The notes below the pieces were generated by a model, which was not told where the DNA came from, did no database searches, and worked only from the letters and a program-made list of their open reading frames with translations. A stretch of DNA of 64,000 nucleotides from Gemmatimonadales bacterium (lineage in GTDB: Bacteria > Gemmatimonadota > Gemmatimonadetes > Gemmatimonadales > GWC2-71-9): the NCBI GenBank assembly GCA_025927545.1, contig JAICLE010000004.1:1-64000 (forward strand), written 5' to 3'. Below are positions 52,021 to 62,109 of the stretch, in pieces; the stretch's first letter is position 1; the number at the start of each line of letters is the position of its first letter. The position numbers were made by a program, and so were the translations under genes.

Positions 52021-53559
52021 ATGCTTGCCCGCGTCTGCTCTGCCGCTGTCCTCGGTATCGACGCCTATCCGGTGGACGTCGAGGTGGACATCACCAATGG
52101 CCTGCCCTCGTTCGCCACGGTGGGCCTGCCGCACGGCGCGGTGCGGGAAGGCCGCGAGCGCGTCGGGGCCGCGCTGGCCAATGCCGGGTTCCAACTTCCG
52201 CTCAAGCGAATCACCGTGAACCTGGCCCCCGCCGACATCCGCAAGGACGGCTCCGGACTCGATCTCCCCATCGCCGTCGGAATCCTGGCCGCGAGCGGCC
52301 AGCTTCCCGATGGCGGTCTCCGCGGCCTCATGGTGGCGGGCGAGGTGGGCCTCGAGGGCGATCTCCGCCCGGTCCGCGGGGCCCTTCCCATGGCGCTCGC
52401 CGCGCGTGCCGCCGGTTGCCGTGGGCTGCTGCTCCCGCAGGACAACCTGTCCGAAGCGGCGGTGGTGGAAGGGCTCGAGGTGCGGGGCGCCCGGACCCTG
52501 GTCGAGGTCTGCGCCTACCTGGCCGGCGATCTCGAGCTGGCGCCGGGCCGAGTCGATCTTCCGGCCCTCATGGCGGAGCGCCACCGGGACGACTGCGACT
52601 TCTCCGACGTCCGGGGCCAACCCGCCGCCAAGCGCGCGCTCGAGGTGGCCGCGGCCGGGGCGCACAACCTTTTGCTCATCGGGCCACCCGGGGCGGGGAA
52701 GACCATGCTCGCCCGTCGGCTTCCGACCATCCTGCCATCCATGACCCTCGACGAGGCCCTCGAGACCACCAAGATCCACAGCGTTGCCGGGGTGCTGGAG
52801 GGTGGCCGGGCCCTTTGCGTCCTGCGGCCGTTCCGCGCACCTCACCATACCGTCAGCGATGCGGGACTCATCGGAGGCGGGTCGGTGCCGCGCCCCGGAG
52901 AGGTCAGTCTGGCCCACGGAGGCGTGCTGTTCCTGGACGAGCTGCCCGAATTCCGACGTAACGTGCTCGAGGTGCTGCGCCAACCACTGGAAGACGGCGT
53001 GGTGACCCTCAGCCGGGCCGCCGTGAGCCTCACGTTCCCTGCACGTTTCATGCTCGCGGCCGCCATGAACCCCTGTCCCTGCGGCTACTTCGGCGACCCG
53101 GTCCACTCCTGTCGCTGTGCGGAGCTGGACGTCGAGCGATACCGCGCGCGGGTGTCCGGCCCGCTGCTGGACCGGATCGACATCCATCTCGAGGTCCCCA
53201 CGGTTCCCTACCGGGATCTCGTAGGTCCCGGCGCGGAGGAGGCGAGCGCCACGGTGCGCCAGCGGGTCGAGCTCGCGCGCATACGTCAGCGCGAGCGATT
53301 CCGGGATCGGCGCGGGCTGCACGCCAACGCCCACATGAGCGCCCGGGACCTGCGCCGCTATTGCCCACTGTCGGAGCCCGTCCAGCGTCTGCTGCGCGAC
53401 GCGGTCGGGCGGCTGGGACTCTCGGCCCGGGCCTACCACCGCGTGATCAAGATCGCGCGCACCATTGCCGATTTGGCGGGCGCCGATGAGCTCTCCCCGT
53501 CCCACGTGAGTGAGGCAATTCAATATCGCAGTCTGGATCGGCGGAGGGCGGCGGCGTAA
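52021..53559 (+). CDS. comM: ComM/YifB-type Mg-chelatase-like AAA+ helicase
   Basis: 512 aa. The N-terminal lon-like/ChlI domain (GLPSFATVGLPHGAVREGRERV) is followed by an AAA+ core with Walker A GPPGAGKT, Walker B GGVLFLDELPEF, and a C4-type NPCPCGYFGD...CRC zinc region, then the C-terminal Mg_chelatase_C (SARAYHRVIKIARTIADL). ComM is a branch-migration helicase needed for integration of foreign DNA in natural transformation. ATG 52021 matches the family start; an in-frame GTG lies 9 bases upstream. It is the second competence/recombination gene here with recR. Confidence 0.93.
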   Translation: MLARVCSAAVLGIDAYPVDVEVDITNGLPSFATVGLPHGAVREGRERVGAALANAGFQLPLKRITVNLAPADIRKDGSGLDLPIAVGILAASGQLPDGGLRGLMVAGEVGLEGDLRPVRGALPMALAARAAGCRGLLLPQDNLSEAAVVEGLEVRGARTLVEVCAYLAGDLELAPGRVDLPALMAERHRDDCDFSDVRGQPAAKRALEVAAAGAHNLLLIGPPGAGKTMLARRLPTILPSMTLDEALETTKIHSVAGVLEGGRALCVLRPFRAPHHTVSDAGLIGGGSVPRPGEVSLAHGGVLFLDELPEFRRNVLEVLRQPLEDGVVTLSRAAVSLTFPARFMLAAAMNPCPCGYFGDPVHSCRCAELDVERYRARVSGPLLDRIDIHLEVPTVPYRDLVGPGAEEASATVRQRVELARIRQRERFRDRRGLHANAHMSARDLRRYCPLSEPVQRLLRDAVGRLGLSARAYHRVIKIARTIADLAGADELSPSHVSEAIQYRSLDRRRAAA

Positions 53560-53624
53560 GTGCGTCGGCCCTGTGTGGAAAGATAACAAGGGCTGCCGCC
53601 GTGGGCACCCGACCCCGCCTGGTA

Positions 53625-55093
53625 TCAGGCGGGCAGCGGTCCCACCAGGAAGTCGAGCACGTCATCGGCGGTGTAGGCCGCGCGCCCGGCCAGGAAGCCG
53701 CCGATTTCCATCAGGTCGTCGCCGCTCGTGAGCAGCGGCGGCTCCCGCCGCGCATCCGCGCGGACCTGCGCATGGCCCGCGTTGGCCATGAGTGCGTTAC
53801 ACAGGCAGCGTCGACCAACCGTGTCCTCCGCTCGCCCACCCTTGTCCACGTAGGCGGCCACCGGCGCCGCGGGGCAGCGATAGCCAACGCGCCGGTCGGC
53901 ACGGGCGTACGGCACGCGCAAGTATCCCAGGTCGCACACGCGCTCACGCTGCTCGCCGTCGACGACCGGATCGCCCGGCCAGCGCACCGTCTTGAATGGA
54001 TCCCCGGTCGGCGAGGCGAGCGGGTCGGTGAACACGTCCACCGCGCCCTCCGCCGCCGCCGTGAGTACGGAAACCTTGTAGTCGGAGGCAAGGCGCGACT
54101 CGGCGCATCGGCGAACAGCGTGCCCACCTGGATCCCGGCCGCCCCAGCCGCCTGAGCCGTGCGCAGGGCCTCCGGCGATCCGGTGCCGCCTGCCAGCCAG
54201 AAGGGCAAGCCGAGCTCGCGCACTTTGGCCAGATCCACCTCGTCGCGCTCGCCGTACACCGGCTCGCCCCGATCGTTGAGCTGCAAGGCTCCGCGCGGCG
54301 GGGCGTTGTGGCCTCCCGCCTTCCAGCCCTCGACTACGAACCCGTCGATGCCGCTGCCGGCCTTGCGAGCCAACATGGCAGCGAGCGAGTTGCTGGCGAT
54401 AATCGGCAGGACGCGGGGACGACTGAGCGGCGGCGGCGTTGCTCGCCAGTGGTCGCGCGGGTCGAGCAGGATCCTCGCGTCCATGCCTTTTTGCGCGCCC
54501 TCTATTTCGAGTCGGATCGTTGCCGGCTCCTGCGCCGCGAACGCGTCGAGCACGGCGGGTATCTCGCGCGGGATGCCCGCCCCCATGAGCACGTAGTCCA
54601 CCCCGGCGAGCATCGCACCGTATAGCGCGGCGAGGTTGGGAAGCTGGAGCTTGGTGAGCAGGTTGAGTCCCGCCAGGCCGCCGTGACCCTCCTTTGCGAG
54701 CCACACCTCGGCGAAGCTGGCGAGCATGGTGAGCTGCTCGCGGCTGCGGTTGGCGCCCTTGCGGTACATCGGCAGCATGCGGTACGGCGCGCCGGCGGCG
54801 CCGCCGGCCACGCGGAAATAGCGGCGGAGGGCGCTCGCGGCGGCTTCGGGAAAGGGAAAGTGCGTGATGACGCGCCGCAGATGCCCGCCCGGGTCGCCGT
54901 CCTGGAGCCGGCGCACGAAGAGCGAGTCGATCGCAGTGCCGAACACCACGCCGAGCTGCCCGCGGAGCGAGACGGCGCGAGCGAGGCGCCAGCCCGAGAT
55001 GCCGATGCCCATGCCGCCCTGGATAACGGCGGGGAGCGCGATGGCGGTCACTGAGCGGAAGCGCGGCCGAAGACGGGATGAAATCTCCTTCAC
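53625..55093 (-). pseudogene. Nitronate monooxygenase-like flavin oxidoreductase, frameshifted
   Basis: A 2-nitropropane dioxygenase/NMO-family TIM barrel split over two frames. The first frame runs from GTG 55093 through LPAVIQGGMGIGISGW, IIASNSLAAML and FWLAGGTGSPEALRTAQAAGA to GIQVGTLFADA. Near 54100-54107 homology continues in the -1 shifted frame as ESRLASDYK and on through VDVFTDPLASPTGDPFK to a stop at 53625. One missing base explains the break. About 490 aa when joined. It could be a recent mutation or an assembly error; codon use in the second part is still normal, which favours a recent or artificial event. It follows arfB by 13 bases. Confidence 0.82.
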
Positions 55094-55106
55094 GCCCTCC
55101 CGGCGC

Positions 55107-55544
55107 CTACTCCTCCTGGCGCGGCGGCTTGCGGTCGCGCTTGAGGGCGGCGCGCCGCCGCTTCTCCTCGAGTCGCCCGGCCTTCGCCGCGCGCGACGGC
55201 CGCGTACGCTTGCGTGCCTTGGGCACCACGAGCGCCGCGGCCACCATCTGCCGCAGCCGCTCCGTGGCCTCCTCGCGGTTCCGCAACTGGCTGCGCGAGC
55301 CGCCGGCCACGACCCGGAGGCGCCCACTGCCATCGAGCCGAGTCGCCAGCCGATCGAGCAGCCGGCGCCGCTGCTCGTCGCTCAGCGTGGGCGAGTTCGC
55401 CACGTCCCACCACAGCTCGACCCGGGTCGAGGAGGTGTTCACGTGCTGGCCCCCCGGCCCGCCAGACCGCGAGGCCCGGAACTCGAGCTCGGCCAGCGGA
55501 AGGCGCAAGTCGGACGCGACCTCGAGAGACGCGGTCTCCGGCAT
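55107..55544 (-). CDS. arfB: Alternative ribosome-rescue factor ArfB (YaeJ-like)
   Basis: A 145-aa peptidyl-tRNA hydrolase that rescues stalled ribosomes. The catalytic GGQ lies in RSGGPGGQHVNT near residue 31-33. The basic C-terminal tail (KARKRTRPSRAAKAGRLEEKRRRAALKRDRK), needed to enter the empty mRNA channel, is intact. Stop-codon recognition domains of true release factors are absent. It is divergent from larE across 59 bases. Confidence 0.9.
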   Translation of the reverse strand: MPETASLEVASDLRLPLAELEFRASRSGGPGGQHVNTSSTRVELWWDVANSPTLSDEQRRRLLDRLATRLDGSGRLRVVAGGSRSQLRNREEATERLRQMVAAALVVPKARKRTRPSRAAKAGRLEEKRRRAALKRDRKPPRQEE

Positions 55545-55549
55545 CCCGC

Positions 55550-55555
55550 AACATA
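55550..55555 (-). promoter_or_regulatory. Candidate -10 box for arfB
   Basis: TATGTT on the minus strand lies 5 bases before the arfB ATG, closer than in the other leaderless promoters. It faces the larE box at 55591 in the same short spacer. Confidence 0.35.
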
Positions 55556-55590
55556 GCCGAGGCGGCCTCTCACTTGGTACGGTATCACAT

Positions 55591-55596
55591 TACGTT
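55591..55596 (+). promoter_or_regulatory. -10 box of a leaderless larE promoter
   Basis: TACGTT is followed by exactly 7 bases and then ATG 55604. It carries the TAnnnT core of the other boxes, and no SD precedes the start. Confidence 0.55.
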
Positions 55597-55603
55597 ACTG
55601 GCC

Positions 55604-56413
55604 ATGGCTCCGCTCGATCTCCTGCGCGCGCACCTGCTTGGCTACGGACGGGTGCTCCTCGGCTATTCCGGCGGGGTGGACTCCGCGCTGCTCGCCGTCG
55701 CTGGTCAGCAGGCGCTCGGCCCCGAGCGCTTCCTGGCCGTGATCGGCCGGAGCGCATCCTATCCCGAGGTGCAGTGGCGGGCCGCGGTGGACCTCGCGCG
55801 ACGCTTCGACGTGCCGCTGCTCGAGGTGGACACCCGCGAGCTCGCCGACCCGCGCTATCTCGAGAATTCCACGGAGCGTTGCTACTTCTGCAAGTCCGAG
55901 CTGTGGACCCGGCTGGGCCACGTGGCGCAGACCCGCGGATTCGACACGATCATCGACGGCACCAACGCCGACGACCTCGGTGAGCACCGGCCGGGGCACC
56001 GGGCTGCGGGCGAACGGCTGGTGCGCTCGCCCTTCGCGGAGCTCGGCTGGCGCAAGGCGGCGGTGCGCGAGGCGTCGCGCGCACTCGGCCTTCCCACGTG
56101 GGACGCGCCGGCCGCCCCCTGCCTCTCGAGCCGGGTGCGGTACGGGCTCGAGATCACCCCGGAGCGTCTGCGCCAAGTGGAAGACGCGGAGTCGTACCTT
56201 CGCGGCCTCGGCATCTCCGGCGATCTCCGGGTGCGCCATCTGGGTGACCGGGCGCGCATCGAGGTTGCGCCCGGCCAGTTCCCCGTCGTGCGGTCGGAGT
56301 GGGACGCGCTCGAGGCGCACTTCGCCGGGCTGGGGTTCGCGGCGGTCGAGCTCGATCCCGCGGGCTACCGGCGGGGTGGGCTGCTCGCGCTGACCGCGCC
56401 ATCCGCGGACTGA
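55604..56413 (+). CDS. larE: ATP-dependent sacrificial sulfur transferase LarE
   Basis: 269 aa. The PP-loop SGGVDSA (22-28) activates the substrate. Cys173 (APCLSSRVRYG) corresponds to the sacrificial sulfur-donor cysteine of Lactobacillus LarE. Cys93 and Cys96 (CYFC) are extra and could bind a [4Fe-4S] cluster as in Thermotoga-type LarE, which uses a catalytic cluster instead. LarE makes the nickel-pincer nucleotide cofactor with LarB and LarC, neither of which is here. It leads a run of overlapping genes (thpR, unknown, NtrX-like). Confidence 0.88.
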   Translation: MAPLDLLRAHLLGYGRVLLGYSGGVDSALLAVAGQQALGPERFLAVIGRSASYPEVQWRAAVDLARRFDVPLLEVDTRELADPRYLENSTERCYFCKSELWTRLGHVAQTRGFDTIIDGTNADDLGEHRPGHRAAGERLVRSPFAELGWRKAAVREASRALGLPTWDAPAAPCLSSRVRYGLEITPERLRQVEDAESYLRGLGISGDLRVRHLGDRARIEVAPGQFPVVRSEWDALEAHFAGLGFAAVELDPAGYRRGGLLALTAPSAD

Positions 56414-56967
56414 TGCGGCTGTTCGCCGGCATCCCGATCGTCGACGAGGCGCGGCGGGAGATCGTCGCGTTGCTCGCCCACCTGCGCGAGCGCGACTGGC
56501 CGGTGCGCTGGGTGCGGGAGGAGGGGCTCCATCTCACGCTCAAGTTCTTCGGCGAGGTCGCGCCGGAACGGCTCGAGGTAATCGAGGAGGCTGTCCGCTT
56601 CGCCGCCCAGGGCACCGGCGCGCTCGCGCTCGGGCTCGACCAGCTCGGCGCGTTTCCGAGCGCGGCCCGCCCCCGCGTGCTCTGGCTCGGCATCGCCGGC
56701 CCCTCGGCGCTCGAGCTGCTGCAGGACCGGCTCGAGCGCGGCGGCGAGGCCATCGGCTTTCCTCCCGAGGGGACGCCATTCCAGCCCCACGTGACGCTCG
56801 GCCGGGTGCGCGAGGGACATCGGCTGCCGCCCCGTGCGCTCGATGACTTCGAGGAGCAGTACGCGCGGGTGCCGTTCGTGGGCACCCGGCTGGTACTGTA
56901 TGAAAGCGTGCTGACCACCGGCGGGCCGCGATACGATTCCCGACTTACGCTGGAGCTCACCGCGTGA
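56413..56967 (+). CDS. thpR: RNA 2',3'-cyclic phosphodiesterase (ThpR/LigT)
   Basis: 184 aa of the 2H phosphoesterase family. The two catalytic H-x-T motifs are HLTLKF (His40, Thr42) and HVTLGR (His126, Thr128), symmetrically placed. It hydrolyses 2',3'-cyclic phosphates on RNA and can ligate tRNA halves in vitro. ATG 56413 overlaps the larE stop by one base, and its stop overlaps the next GTG. Confidence 0.9.
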   Translation: MRLFAGIPIVDEARREIVALLAHLRERDWPVRWVREEGLHLTLKFFGEVAPERLEVIEEAVRFAAQGTGALALGLDQLGAFPSAARPRVLWLGIAGPSALELLQDRLERGGEAIGFPPEGTPFQPHVTLGRVREGHRLPPRALDDFEEQYARVPFVGTRLVLYESVLTTGGPRYDSRLTLELTA

Positions 56968-57628
56968 TCGGCTGCCTGACCGCCCCGTTCCGCGCGCTCG
57001 GGTGCCTCGTGCTCCTGGCGCTCCTCGTCGGCGCCTGGCTCTATCGCGACCGCGTCGTGAGTGAGGCGCACCGGCTGCTCGACCGCGTCGAGTCGCCGGC
57101 CGCCCCTGCTGCCGGAGCGCCCGCGCAACCCGCGGGGCGGCCGGGTACGCGGGCCCTGGCGTCGGCACGCGCCAAGATCGACTCGCTCAACGGCTCGCGC
57201 GCGGATTCGGTGGTGCTCACGCCATCGGAAGTGGCCTCACTCCTGGGCAGCGCGCTTGCGCCCACGGTGCGGCAGGAGCTGGATTCACTGCGGGTCGAGC
57301 TGCTGGACAACGAGGTGCTGGTGCACGCCCGACTCCGCACGGCGAAGCTGCCGAAGGATGCGCTCGGCCCGCTCGCGCTGGCGCTCCGACCCACCGAGCC
57401 GGTCGAGGTCGGCGGCCCCTTGCGCGTCACCGCGCCGGGCCGCGGCGAGTGGGCGGTGCGGTCGTTCCGGATTCGCGACTTTCCGGTGCCGGCGCCCGCG
57501 GTGTCCCACCTGGTGTCGCGGGCGCTCGGCGAGCCCGGGCGGGAAACCGTACCGCTCGAGCTGCCCCCTGGGATCCGCGCGATCGCGATCCATCCCGGCC
57601 GCGCCACGCTTCTCGGAGCAGCCCGACC

Positions 57629-57632
<4 letters not shown>
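56964..57632 (+). CDS. Membrane-anchored protein of unknown function
   Basis: 222 aa. One N-terminal transmembrane helix (ALGCLVLLALLVGAWLY, residues 11-27) anchors a soluble domain that follows an Ala/Pro/Gly linker (about 45-62). The domain has a VLTPSEVASLLGSAL helix and strand-rich FRIRDFPVPAPAVSHLV, recalling lipid-binding LEA/YceB-type modules, but I cannot name a family. GTG 56964 overlaps the thpR stop, and the TGA overlaps the NtrX-like ATG. It probably faces the periplasm. Confidence 0.62.
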
Positions 57633-58992
<1,360 letters not shown>

Positions 58993-58996
<4 letters not shown>

Positions 58997-59496
58997 CCGA
59001 GCAGCCGAGGGACTGGGACCGCGAGCTGGCCGATGTCGACCGGGCTATCGCCAAGCAGGGGAGCGCCGGCCCCGGGGGCGCGCTCCCGGCGGGGCCGGCG
59101 CCGGCAACGAGAGTGCCGATCGTCCCGAGTGCGCACCCGGTCCGCAAACGATCGGTCGCGCTCACCTGGTTCTGGGTCGCGCTGGCCGTGGCGCTCGGCG
59201 TGGCCCTCGCGGTCTGGCCGTATCAGCGGGGTTGCGGACTGCAGCTCAGCTTCTTCCTCGGCGCGGCGGCCGTCACCGCCATCATCGCGCGTCTCGGGGC
59301 GCTCGCGAGCTGGTCACACCGCCGGGGGTTCGCCCACGTACTGTCGCTGCTCGTGATCCTGTGGGTCGGATTCGTCGCGCTGCGCGAGGTGCTGCCGCGG
59401 GTGGGGTACGCCAAAGTGAGCCGGAACTGGATGTGCGAAGCGGCGCCCACGGTGGCCGCCCCCGCCGCGCCGGCACCGGCGCCGGCAGCGCAGTAG
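58993..59496 (+). CDS. Small polytopic membrane protein, unknown
   Basis: 167 aa. A charged, Pro/Ala-rich N-terminus (about 55 residues) precedes three hydrophobic segments (VALTWFWVALAVALGVALAV, LSFFLGAAAVTAII, VLSLLVILWVGFVAL), and the C-terminal tail is Ala/Pro repetitive. ATG 58993 overlaps the NtrX-like stop as ATGA, so it belongs to that mRNA. Two cysteines (RGCG and WMCEAA) flank the helices. No family recognised. Confidence 0.62.
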
Positions 59497-59550
59497 CCCG
59501 ACGGCGGACCCGCGGACGCGCGTCACCCTTTCTTCTCAACCTGGGATCGT

Positions 59551-61041
59551 ATGGCCAAGAGCTTTCGCAACTTCATCGGCGGCGAGTGGGTGGCGCCGGC
59601 CGGCGGCGCCTTCCTCGAGAATCGCAACCCGGCGGACACCGGTGATCTGATCGGCCGCTTCCCCGATTCGGACGCGCGCGATGTCACCAGGGCCGTCCGC
59701 TCGGCCAAGCGGGGCTTTGCCGCCTGGTCGAACACGCCGGCGCCGCAGCGCGGTGACGTGCTCCGCCGGGTCGGTGACCTGATGGTCGAGCGCAAGGAGG
59801 CCATCGCCGACGCCATGTCCCGCGAGATGGGCAAGGTGCTCGCCGAGACCCGGGGCGACGTGCAGGAGGGAATCGACACCGCCTACTACGCCGCGGGCGA
59901 GGGGCGCCGGCTCTTCGGCCGCACCGTCCCGTCCGAGCTCGGCGCCAAGTGGGCCATGAGCTGGCGCCGGCCGATCGGCGTCGTCGGCCTCATCACGCCG
60001 TTCAACTTCCCGATGGCGATCCCGACCTGGAAGATGTTTCCCGCGCTGCTGTGCGGAAACTCGGTGATCATCAAGCCGTCGGAAGACGTGCCGCACACCG
60101 TGCACCTGCTGGTCGAGATCCTGCTCGAGGCGGGGCTGCCGCCGGACGCGGTCCAGCTGGTGCATGGACGCGGCGAGACGGTGGGCAAGGCACTCGTGGA
60201 GCACCCGGAGGTGCCGGTCATCTCCTTCACCGGATCCACCGCGACCGGTGCCATCATCGGCGAGACCTGCGGGCGCATGCACAAGCGCCTCTCGCTGGAG
60301 ATGGGCGGCAAGAACGCCATGATCGTCATGGACGATGCCGATCTCGACCTCGCTCTCGAGGGGGTGTTGTGGGGCGCGTTCGGCACCACCGGGCAGCGCT
60401 GCACGGCCACCAGTCGGCTCATCCTTCACCGGAAGGTGCACGACCGCTTCCTGCGCCGGCTGGTGGAGGCGGCAGAGGGGCTCCGGCTGGGCGACGGCCG
60501 GGCCGAGCGGACCGACGTCGGCCCGCTCATCCACGAGGCGTCGCGGGCCAACGTGGAGCGGTACGTCGAGATCGGTCGCGAGGAAGGCGCCGAGCTCCTG
60601 ACGGGCGGCAAGGCACCGGGCGGCCGGCTGGCCGCCGGGTGGTTCTACCGGCCCACGGTGTTCGCCGGGGTGCGCGCGGGAAACCGCCTGGAGCAGGAGG
60701 AGATCTTCGGGCCGGTGCTGAGCGTGATCCGGGTGGGCTCGTTCGACGAAGCCGTGCGCGTCAACAACGGCGTGCGCTACGGGCTCTCGAGCAGCGTCTA
60801 CACGCGCGACGTGAACCTCGCATTCCGCGCGCTGCAGGCGCTCGACAATGGAATCACCTACATCAACGCGCCCACGATCGGCGCGGAGGCGCATCTGCCG
60901 TTCGGCGGCGTGAAAGCCACCGGCAACGGGCATCGCGAGGGCGGCTGGGGAGTCTACGAGTTCTATTCGGAGACCAAGGTGGGCTACGTGGACTACTCGG
61001 GCCGGCTGCAGCGGGCCCAGATCGACACGTACGACGTGTAG
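59551..61041 (+). CDS. NAD(P)-dependent aldehyde dehydrogenase
   Basis: 496 aa. The conserved block PFNFPMAIPTWK, general-base Glu250 (LEMGGKN), nucleophile Cys284 (GQRCTATSR) and GPVLSVIR near the C-terminus define the ALDH superfamily. The overall layout is close to alpha-ketoglutaric semialdehyde or succinate-semialdehyde dehydrogenases. I see no leaderless -10 at the 7-nt position and only a weak SD. No sugar-acid or amino-acid degradation gene sits beside it, so the substrate cannot be fixed. Confidence 0.9.
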   Translation: MAKSFRNFIGGEWVAPAGGAFLENRNPADTGDLIGRFPDSDARDVTRAVRSAKRGFAAWSNTPAPQRGDVLRRVGDLMVERKEAIADAMSREMGKVLAETRGDVQEGIDTAYYAAGEGRRLFGRTVPSELGAKWAMSWRRPIGVVGLITPFNFPMAIPTWKMFPALLCGNSVIIKPSEDVPHTVHLLVEILLEAGLPPDAVQLVHGRGETVGKALVEHPEVPVISFTGSTATGAIIGETCGRMHKRLSLEMGGKNAMIVMDDADLDLALEGVLWGAFGTTGQRCTATSRLILHRKVHDRFLRRLVEAAEGLRLGDGRAERTDVGPLIHEASRANVERYVEIGREEGAELLTGGKAPGGRLAAGWFYRPTVFAGVRAGNRLEQEEIFGPVLSVIRVGSFDEAVRVNNGVRYGLSSSVYTRDVNLAFRALQALDNGITYINAPTIGAEAHLPFGGVKATGNGHREGGWGVYEFYSETKVGYVDYSGRLQRAQIDTYDV

Positions 61042-61239
61042 TGCACCGCACTGCACGTGTGATGGATGACCGGCGCGCGCGCCGCGGGCGCGGAAGCGGT
61101 TGCGCGGCGTCTGACCGGAGAGTAAGGTTCGTCAGGATTTTCGTCGTGAGTCGTAGTCTTATCGGTGTGGTGAGGGGTTGGGCCTGGCATGCCGCGCCGC
61201 TGCACGAGTCCCGCCCCATCCAGTCCGAGGTCGATTCGC

Positions 61240-62109
61240 ATGCGTCCAATGCAGGTTGGTGCCGGCCGGCGTGGTCCCTCGTTCGACGAGGGATCGCTGG
61301 ATCAGTATCTCCGCGAGATCAGCAAGTATCCGCTGATTCCGCAGGAGGAGGAGGTGCGCCTCGCCCAGCGGATCCGCACGGGCGAGGCGGAGGCGCTGGA
61401 CAAGCTCGTGCGCAGCAATCTTCGCTTCGTGGTGTCGGTGGCCAAGAAATATCAGAACCAGGGCGTCTCGCTCGCCGATCTCATCAACGAGGGCAACCTC
61501 GGGCTCATTCGCGCGGCGCACAAGTTTGACGAGACCAAGGGCATCAAGTTCATCTCGTACGCCGTCTGGTGGATCCGCCAGGCCATCCTGCAGGCGCTGG
61601 CCGAGCAGAGCCGCATCGTGCGGGTGCCGCTCAACCGCGCCGGGACGCTCCACCGGATCGGCAAGCGCTCTTCCGCGCTGCTCCAGGAGCTGGGGCGCGA
61701 GCCCACCCCGTCCGAGATCGCGGAGGGAATGGACATCTCGATGGAGGAGGTCCAGAAGACGCTCTCCATCTCCCAGAACCATCTCTCGCTCGATGCGCCG
61801 CTCACTCCCGGTGAAGACAACAAGCTCCTCGACTACCTGCCCGACACCCAGAATCCGGGCCCTGACTCCGAGACCTTCGAGCATGCACTCACCGAGTCGA
61901 TCGAAGAAGTGCTCTCGACCCTCAAGGAACGCGAGGCCAAGATCCTGCGGCTGTATTTCGGACTCGACGGTCCCGAGCCGATGACGCTCGAGGAAATCGG
62001 CAGCCTTCTCGGCATCACCCGCGAGCGGGTACGCCAGATCAAGGAGAAGGCGCTGAGCCGGCTCCGGCACGTGAGCCGGGCGCGGGCCCTGGAGAGCTTT
62101 CTCGCCTAG
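61240..62109 (+). CDS. Primary-type sigma factor (short RpoD/SigA)
   Basis: 289 aa. Region 1.2 (DQYLREISKYPLIPQEEEVRLAQRI), region 2 (NLRFVVSVAKKYQNQGVSLADLINEGNLGLI, KFISYAVWWIRQAI), region 3 and region 4 (GITRERVRQIKEKALSRLR) are complete. The N-terminal region 1.1 and the non-conserved region are missing, as in Bacteroidota SigA (about 286 aa). It could be the housekeeping sigma or a group 2 paralogue. CCGAGG (61225-61230) precedes ATG 61240 by 9 bases. TAGTCT at 61154-61159 is a possible -10. Its stop overlaps that of metX on the other strand. Confidence 0.9.
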   Translation: MRPMQVGAGRRGPSFDEGSLDQYLREISKYPLIPQEEEVRLAQRIRTGEAEALDKLVRSNLRFVVSVAKKYQNQGVSLADLINEGNLGLIRAAHKFDETKGIKFISYAVWWIRQAILQALAEQSRIVRVPLNRAGTLHRIGKRSSALLQELGREPTPSEIAEGMDISMEEVQKTLSISQNHLSLDAPLTPGEDNKLLDYLPDTQNPGPDSETFEHALTESIEEVLSTLKEREAKILRLYFGLDGPEPMTLEEIGSLLGITRERVRQIKEKALSRLRHVSRARALESFLA

